Shown: piece after piece, positions 59,126 to 64,000 of the stretch
How positions within the stretch are numbered: the first letter of the stretch is position 1
Layout: every line of letters begins with the position of its first letter
DNA from: Candidatus Tokpelaia sp. JSC188
GTDB lineage: Bacteria; Pseudomonadota; Alphaproteobacteria; Rhizobiales; Rhizobiaceae
NCBI GenBank assembly: GCA_003331065.1
Contig: QENB01000005.1
Span: 1-64,000 of the forward strand
DNA: 64,000 bases
Direction: 5' to 3'
Notes under the pieces: generated by a model
Database searches by the model: none
Told to the model about the DNA's origin: nothing
What the model saw: the letters and a program-made list of their open reading frames with translations, nothing else
Translations under genes and position numbers: made by a program

Positions 59126-61102
59126 TCATACCGAGTTTACGCGACGAATGTCAGGTGGTGTTGCCTCCTCTAATAGGAGTGCAATTAGTTTATCAAGAGG
59201 CATCTCTACTTGATTTTGTGAACCAAGGCGGCGCACATTAACTGTGCTTTTTTCGGCTTCACGTTTCCCACAAACGAGAATTATTGGTACTTTCTGCAAT
59301 GAATGTTCACGCACTTTGTAATTGATTTTTTCATTACGTAAGTCAGATGTAGTAATTAAGCCCATATCCTTCAGTTTATCCGTTATCTGTCTAACATATT
59401 CATTTGCATCGGATGTAATAGCTGCGACAACAACCTGGTGAGGTGCAAACCATAGTGGCATATGTCCAGAAAAATTTTCAATTAAAATGCCAAGAAAGCG
59501 CTCCATTGAACCGCAGATTGCCCGGTGAATCATCACTGGGTGACGTTTCTCCGAATTTCTATCAATATAAAAAGCACCAAACCGTTCTGGCAGGTTAAAA
59601 TCAATCTGTATCGTACCACATTGCCATTTACGACCAATAGCATCTTTCAGCGTATATTCAAACTTCGGCCCATAAAACGCACCTTCTCCAGGAAGAAGAC
59701 CGACCTTAACACGATTATTTGATTTTTGTTCAATGGTTTTAAGTACGTTTGCCATAATATTTTCTGCTCGATCCCATAGTGCAGCGGAGCCAACACGTTT
59801 TTCTGGCCTAGTTGAAAGCTTGATGACAATCTCTTCAAACCCAAAATCTGCATAAGTGGAAAGAATAAGATCATTGATCCGTAAACATTCACTAGCAAGG
59901 TGTTCATCTATGCAGAAAATATGTGCATCATCTTGTGTAAAACCTCGCACCCGCATCAGTCCATGAAGAGAACCTGAAGGTTCATAGCGATGTACAATAC
60001 CAAACTCTGCCATTTTGACTGGAAGGTCACGATAGGATTTAAGCCCGTGCTTGAATATTTGCACATGGCTAGGACAACTCATAGGTTTTAGGGCATAGAT
60101 ACGTTTATCAATAGCATCATTATCCGCTGATGTAATCTTGAACATGTTTTCTTTATACAAGCCCCAGTGACCAGAAACTTCCCAAAGTGACTTGTCCAAT
60201 ACTTGTGGTGTATTTACTTCCATATAGCCATCATGATCTAATCGTCGGCGCATATAGTTCACCAGATTCTGAAACAGTTTCCAGCCCTTTGTATGCCAGA
60301 ACACAACACCAGGATCTTCTTCCTGAAAATGAAAAAGATTCATTTCTCGCCCTAATCTGCGATGGTCACGCTTCTCTGCTTCTTTCAGCATGGCCAGATA
60401 GGCTTTGAGATCATTTTCATTAGCAAAGGCTGTGCCGTAAATACGTGTTAACATTGGATTTTTGGAATCACCACGCCAATAGGCTCCGGTTACTTTCATC
60501 AGCTTGAAAGCATTACCAATTTGACCTGTCGAAACCATATGCGGGCCACGGCATAGATCAAACCAGTCTCCTTGAAAATAGATTTTTACATCTTGATTTT
60601 CTGGAATCCCATCAACCAGATCACTTTTATAAAATTCCCCTTTTTTAACAAAAGTCTTTTTTGCCTTTTCTCGTGACCAAATTGTCTTAATAAAAGGTTG
60701 ATTGTGAGCGATGATTTCTCGCATCTTTTTTTCAATAATTATTAAGTCATCAAGAGTAAAAGGTTGATTGCGGGAAAAATCATAATAAAAACCATTTTCA
60801 ATGACAGGACCAATTGTTACCTGTGTATCGGGAAAAAGCTCCTGTACTGCCTCTGCTAAGACATGAGCACAGTCGTGTCGAATAAGCTCGAGCGCTCTGG
60901 GATCATCTCGAGTGATAATTTCAATTGCACCAGGCATAGTGATAGGATCAGAAAGATCATGTAGAACACCATCAAAGCTATAAGCAACAGCCTTTTTACT
61001 TAATGATTTGGAAATAGATTGAGCAATTTCTGCGCCAGTTACGCCTACGACATAATCACGTTTTAAATCGTTAGGAAAAGAAAGGGAAATTGTCGCACAC
61101 AT
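59126..61102 (-). CDS. thrS: Threonine--tRNA ligase
   Basis: A 658-residue class II synthetase with all domains: N-terminal TGS (about 1-65), editing domain with HxxxH in [18 protein letters not shown], and the catalytic core with [30 protein letters not shown] (zinc Cys), the motif 2 region [23 protein letters not shown] (in part [12 protein letters not shown]) and [17 protein letters not shown]. The anticodon-binding domain ends the protein. On the minus strand a TTGACA at 61170-61165 could be part of its promoter, about 60 bases before the ATG. Confidence 0.96.
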   Translation of the reverse strand: MCATISLSFPNDLKRDYVVGVTGAEIAQSISKSLSKKAVAYSFDGVLHDLSDPITMPGAIEIITRDDPRALELIRHDCAHVLAEAVQELFPDTQVTIGPVIENGFYYDFSRNQPFTLDDLIIIEKKMREIIAHNQPFIKTIWSREKAKKTFVKKGEFYKSDLVDGIPENQDVKIYFQGDWFDLCRGPHMVSTGQIGNAFKLMKVTGAYWRGDSKNPMLTRIYGTAFANENDLKAYLAMLKEAEKRDHRRLGREMNLFHFQEEDPGVVFWHTKGWKLFQNLVNYMRRRLDHDGYMEVNTPQVLDKSLWEVSGHWGLYKENMFKITSADNDAIDKRIYALKPMSCPSHVQIFKHGLKSYRDLPVKMAEFGIVHRYEPSGSLHGLMRVRGFTQDDAHIFCIDEHLASECLRINDLILSTYADFGFEEIVIKLSTRPEKRVGSAALWDRAENIMANVLKTIEQKSNNRVKVGLLPGEGAFYGPKFEYTLKDAIGRKWQCGTIQIDFNLPERFGAFYIDRNSEKRHPVMIHRAICGSMERFLGILIENFSGHMPLWFAPHQVVVAAITSDANEYVRQITDKLKDMGLITTSDLRNEKINYKVREHSLQKVPIILVCGKREAEKSTVNVRRLGSQNQVEMPLDKLIALLLEEATPPDIRRVNSV

Positions 61103-61249
61103 ACCATAGACCTCATTACTCCACTCTCACAAACGAACATAAGCGAGGTTACCAAAAGAGTTTTTGTCAAAAGACAGGCAATATACCACTACTAACTAGT
61201 AAAAAAAACCAGAAAAGGAAGAGACTCTAGGTTATTAAACGCTAAAACA

Positions 61250-61588
61250 TCATGGATTTTTTTTCGTACCCAGCTTCCAACAGCGCCACGGAGTATACCA
61301 ATGATAATGACTTTCAAGAACAATTGGTGTTGGATCAAACCCATAACTACCGAAAGGACCACAACGTATAAATCGGAAAAAAGCTATCCATCCTCCAGTC
61401 CAAAGCCCATGCCGTACAATCGCCTCGTAGGAATATTCCGAACAAGTAGGTAAATACCTGCAGTTTTTACCAACAAAACCAGAAAGTGTAAGTTGATAAC
61501 AGCGTACTAATGTAGTACCGATAAGACGTCCCGGCGTCTTGCAATAGGAAACGTTATAATTGCGTGATACCTTTTTCAGTTTTCTCAT
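61250..61588 (-). CDS. yidD: Membrane protein insertion efficiency factor YidD
   Basis: A 112-residue small membrane-associated protein of the YidD family, thought to help YidC-dependent membrane insertion. CRYLPTCSEYSYEAIVRHG with its three Cys/Ser pattern, then WIAFFRFIRCGPFGSYGFDP are diagnostic. Its start overlaps the upstream NifU-like gene by 35 bases, implying coupling. This pairing is also found in other rhizobia as far as I recall. Confidence 0.93.
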   Translation of the reverse strand: MRKLKKVSRNYNVSYCKTPGRLIGTTLVRCYQLTLSGFVGKNCRYLPTCSEYSYEAIVRHGLWTGGWIAFFRFIRCGPFGSYGFDPTPIVLESHYHWYTPWRCWKLGTKKNP

Positions 61589-62027
61589 GTATTCTATGCT
61601 CCTGTTTTTCGATTTTTTCTATACAATCAACTATCGCTTCAAAAACAAGCATAATTGACGCCTGACGCACTTTGTAGTGCTTTATATGTTGCAGGCAAGA
61701 AAAATCAGAAAATTTTCCTGCGGGTGATGGCCCGTTTTCTGTAAGCATCTCTAACATTATTTTCTTCAAAATTTTGATTTCTTCTGCTTTGGAACCAATA
61801 ACATGCTGCGCCATGATAGCAGCAGAAGCCTGTCCGAGAGCACAGGCTCGTACTTCTTGAGCAAAGCCGGTTACAATGCTATTTTTCATTTTTAGGTCAA
61901 CCGTGATGCTAGAACCGCACAATCTAGAGTATCTATTAGATGAAGCATCAGGATTCTCTAAGCGCCCAAGTCGTTTGATACGAGCTGCATATCCTAGAAT
62001 TTGACTGTTATAAATTTCGTCAATCAT
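61554..62027 (-). CDS. NifU/IscU-like iron-sulfur scaffold protein
   Basis: A 157-residue homologue of the NifU N-terminal domain. The conserved cysteines are in SRLCGSSITVDLKMK and RACALGQASAAIMAQHVIG; a third Cys is in FSCLQHIK (about residue 115). In the second motif a Gly replaces one residue of the canonical CxLC type, as in the rhizobial subgroup next to folE, so its cluster-binding capacity may differ from IscU. The gene is divergent from folE (166 bases) and overlaps yidD. Confidence 0.85.
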   Translation of the reverse strand: MIDEIYNSQILGYAARIKRLGRLENPDASSNRYSRLCGSSITVDLKMKNSIVTGFAQEVRACALGQASAAIMAQHVIGSKAEEIKILKKIMLEMLTENGPSPAGKFSDFSCLQHIKHYKVRQASIMLVFEAIVDCIEKIEKQEHRIHEKTEKGITQL

Positions 62028-62192
62028 TGTTTGTAAGTCATTATCGCTTGATAAAATAATTCTTTTAATTTCTTGCTAGCACATAATACAGTAACTAAAT
62101 CTGTATTTATGTTGCCAGGATTTTTGATTTCAACAAGGATAATCTGGAGAATTAAAAAAATTTAATTAAAAACAAATAAGGAATTTACTGAT

Positions 62193-62783
62193 ATGCTTGG
62201 CATAAAACGTCCAACGGAAGAAGAAGTAAGAGAGGCTATTCGCGTATTGCTCCTCTGGATAGGAGAAAATCCAGAACGTGAAGGCCTATTAAATACACCC
62301 GCAAGAGTTGCCAGAGCTTACAGCGAATTTTTTAGCGGATATAATCAATCGGTTGAAGAAATTCTCGGAACAGTTTTTGAGGATCTATCGGGTTATGAAG
62401 AGCCTGTTATTATCAGAGACATGCCGTTCTTTTCTCATTGTGAACATCATATGCTTCCGATAATTGGAAAAGCACATGTGGGTTATCTTCCTAATGGCAA
62501 CCTCGTTGGTCTTTCCAAAATCTTTCGTGTTGTTGAGGTTTTTGCGCGACGAATGCAGACGCAAGAAGCAATGACAGCACAAATAGCCAATGCATTGAAT
62601 ACATATCTGAAGCCATTTGGTGTGGCTGTATTTATTGAAGCTGAACATCTTTGTATGAGTATGCGAGGGGTGGGTAAGCAAGGCGCAGCCACGATCACAT
62701 CTGCTTTCCATGGGATATATAAAAAAGATCAAAGAGCGCAGGCTCGTTTTATCACGGCAGTAGTGCAGGGACAACGTCGATGA
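62193..62783 (+). CDS. folE: GTP cyclohydrolase I
   Basis: A 196-residue enzyme converting GTP to dihydroneopterin triphosphate, the first step of folate synthesis. [22 protein letters not shown] has the zinc Cys and His; [20 protein letters not shown] and [22 protein letters not shown] (in part [14 protein letters not shown]) hold the other zinc Cys and catalytic residues. AATAAGGAA lies upstream of the ATG. The stop overlaps hisI (ATGA). Confidence 0.96.
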   Translation: MLGIKRPTEEEVREAIRVLLLWIGENPEREGLLNTPARVARAYSEFFSGYNQSVEEILGTVFEDLSGYEEPVIIRDMPFFSHCEHHMLPIIGKAHVGYLPNGNLVGLSKIFRVVEVFARRMQTQEAMTAQIANALNTYLKPFGVAVFIEAEHLCMSMRGVGKQGAATITSAFHGIYKKDQRAQARFITAVVQGQRR

Positions 62784-63196
62784 GTATCAGCTTAGCCGCT
62801 TCAGAAGATAAAAAAGTGCGCGCAGACAGTGCTTTTTTTACACCTTATTTTGATACAAATGGTCTGTTGACTGCTGTCGTTACTGACGAAGCCAATGGTG
62901 AATTGCTTATGGTTGCTCATATGAATGCAGAGGCGCTTGGCCTAACACTTCAAACGGGGATTGCCCATTTTTGGTCACGGTCGCGCGGCGTTTTATGGAA
63001 AAAAGGTGAAAGCTCTGGAAATTTTTTGTTTATCAGAGAAATGCGTACTGATTGCGATCAAGACGCAGTGTGGATTAAAGTGCAGATCGGTGGTGCGGGA
63101 GCGGCATGCCATACAGGTCTTAGAAGCTGCTTTTACCGACAGGTCAGGATAACTGAAGATAGGGTGTACTTGGACACTGATCCTAGATTGTTATGA
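62780..63196 (+). CDS. hisI: Phosphoribosyl-AMP cyclohydrolase
   Basis: A 138-residue enzyme catalysing the third step of histidine synthesis, opening the purine ring of phosphoribosyl-[40 protein letters not shown] (in part [14 protein letters not shown]) and [13 protein letters not shown] carry the substrate and metal residues; [13 protein letters not shown] has the final zinc Cys. It is translationally coupled to folE, as is usual in rhizobia. Other his genes are not in the window. Confidence 0.95.
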   Translation: MSISLAASEDKKVRADSAFFTPYFDTNGLLTAVVTDEANGELLMVAHMNAEALGLTLQTGIAHFWSRSRGVLWKKGESSGNFLFIREMRTDCDQDAVWIKVQIGGAGAACHTGLRSCFYRQVRITEDRVYLDTDPRLL

Positions 63197-63364
63197 ATAC
63201 TTCCTGGTGTTTTGTCACTGACAAAGTATTATTCTCTAGGAGAATGGTAATGTATGTTCTGTACTTTCAATAATCAGAAAAAAGAAATAGAAAATGCTTG
63301 TAACAGGCTTAGCAATTTGTTACATGGCCGCAGCAAAGAGAATTAGTTTTCTTTTCTAGAATGT

Positions 63365-63450
63365 GCGGTCGTGGCGGAAGTGGTAGACGCGCAGCGTTGA
63401 GGTCGCTGTGGGGTAGCCCCGTGGAAGTTCGAGTCTTCTCGACCGCACCA
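63365..63450 (+). tRNA. tRNA-Leu (anticodon GAG)
   Basis: An 86-base class II tRNA. The acceptor GCGGTCG pairs with CGACCGC, with discriminator A and encoded CCA (63448-63450). The anticodon arm CAGCG-TTGAGGT-CGCTG shows GAG. A long variable arm (TGGGGTAGCCCCGT) and the T arm GAAGTTCGAGTCTTC complete it. Confidence 0.95.
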
Positions 63451-64000
63451 TCGCTTGTCTCCATCTTTATGTTTTGCATTTTATCATAAATTATTGTCGT
63501 GTAGAATTAAGAAGATGGACCCTAGAAGGCTTCGCAGATAGCTTTTTTGATGATGTTGTGCCCGTGTACAACTTCTTATAAAACTGCTGCCCGGTTGGCT
63601 AAGGATTCTATATTCCTTTACAATTATCAAAATTCCCGCTACATCAGGCTGTCGCATAGCTGCATTTTACCTATGTGATGTTGTGGCGATTATCCTAAGA
63701 TCACAATTTATTACTTATGTTATCGCTTGATACAAGATCAGTTGCGGATCGTGTTGAATATCAAGTTTTTTTGTTAAAAATAAGACAAAGCAAAAATTCC
63801 TAGTTTAATGGCTAGTCTATTTTTAAAGTACTGAAGACAGTTAGTTATTGACGCTCTATTCGCTTAACTAATAGGTTGTGCGCTGCGATGAAAGCTAATT
63901 AAAAATAATCATACCCATAAAAAATGTCTTTATCATTTCGCATTTTGTGAAAATTCACTGGCTTTGTAACTATAAAGCCAGTCCAAATCTATAAGGAATT
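63451..64000. other. Gene-free right end of the window
   Basis: About 550 AT-rich bases after tRNA-Leu with no ORF of substance and no RNA gene that I recognise. Its only clear structure is a hairpin near the end (63957-63982). Confidence 0.5.
63957..63982. terminator. Candidate stem-loop terminator near right edge
   Basis: A 9-bp perfect stem (63957-63965 with 63974-63982) and an 8-base loop. On the minus strand it is followed by GAATTTTC, a weak T-run, so it could end a minus-strand gene lying beyond the window. The plus side lacks a T-run. Confidence 0.35.

Noticed and set aside
62385..62774. 129-codon reverse-strand ORF inside folE
   Set aside because: Shadow of folE, with no independent signal.
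1..64000. CRISPR arrays, prophage, insertion sequences, toxin-antitoxin or defence systems
   Set aside because: No regularly spaced repeats, transposase, integrase, phage structural gene or defence-type domain could be seen on either strand.

Overview
The window is AT-rich chromosomal DNA from an alphaproteobacterium of the order Hyphomicrobiales (Rhizobiales). The gene families and gene order fit best with a small-genome member of the Bartonella/Brucella side of the order. The reasons are: a complete 14-gene nuo operon followed by birA, RNase J, short-form proS, lolC, lolD and dnaE; cckA beside a FliO-domain gene; the erpA-argS-SPOR, DUF2155-NDUFA12 and NifU/YidD-folE-hisI neighbourhoods; and a porin C-terminus ending in Phe. 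The genus is an inference from families and layout; no search was run. Almost everything here is core housekeeping. I see no CRISPR array, prophage, insertion sequence, toxin-antitoxin pair or defence island, and no clear new multi-gene system.

Layout. 1-136: C-terminus of an outer-membrane porin with a strong terminator. 756-4068: thiO-thiS-thiG-thiE-thiD (thiamine thiazole branch, HMP kinase and coupling enzyme), without thiC. 4602-7996 (minus): ETF-ubiquinone oxidoreductase, etfA and etfB. 8360-8746: divergent tRNA-Val(TAC) and tRNA-Asp(GTC). 9057-23834: nuoA to nuoN (complex I) with an extra small ORF between nuoC and nuoD, followed directly by birA. 25023-33816: rnj, proS, lolC, lolD, dnaE. 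33921-41567: rpiA, a secreted DUF2059 protein, gor, class II DAHP synthase, nadE, gltX. 41599-46264 (minus): DEAD-box helicase, nadK, purU, FliO-domain protein. 46480-48846: the hybrid kinase CckA. 48847-49820: a nearly 1-kb stretch with no convincing gene. 49821-51141 (minus): an unknown exported protein and erpA. 51663-56204: argS and a large SPOR-domain membrane protein. 56317-62027 (minus): DUF2155, the complex I accessory subunit NDUFA12, gatB, thrS, yidD and a NifU-like scaffold. 62193-63196: folE and hisI. 63365-63450: tRNA-Leu(GAG).

How the genes work together. Two modules feed the quinone pool: complex I (NADH) and the ETF/ETF-QO chain (acyl-CoA and related dehydrogenases). NDUFA12, an alphaproteobacterial and mitochondrial accessory subunit of complex I, is encoded 33 kb from the operon. 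Cofactor genes are dense: thiamine (thi), NAD(P) (nadE, nadK), biotin attachment (birA), folate/pterin (folE, purU) and Fe-S assembly (erpA, NifU-like). gltX with gatB is consistent with indirect Gln-tRNA formation. CckA and the SPOR protein belong to cell-cycle and envelope biology.

The parts most worth a second look are the 106-codon ORF wedged between nuoC and nuoD, the FliO-domain protein with a long low-complexity tail next to cckA, the acidic 857-residue SPOR protein, the unknown exported protein at 49821-50783, and several gaps where genes expected from related genomes appear to have been lost.
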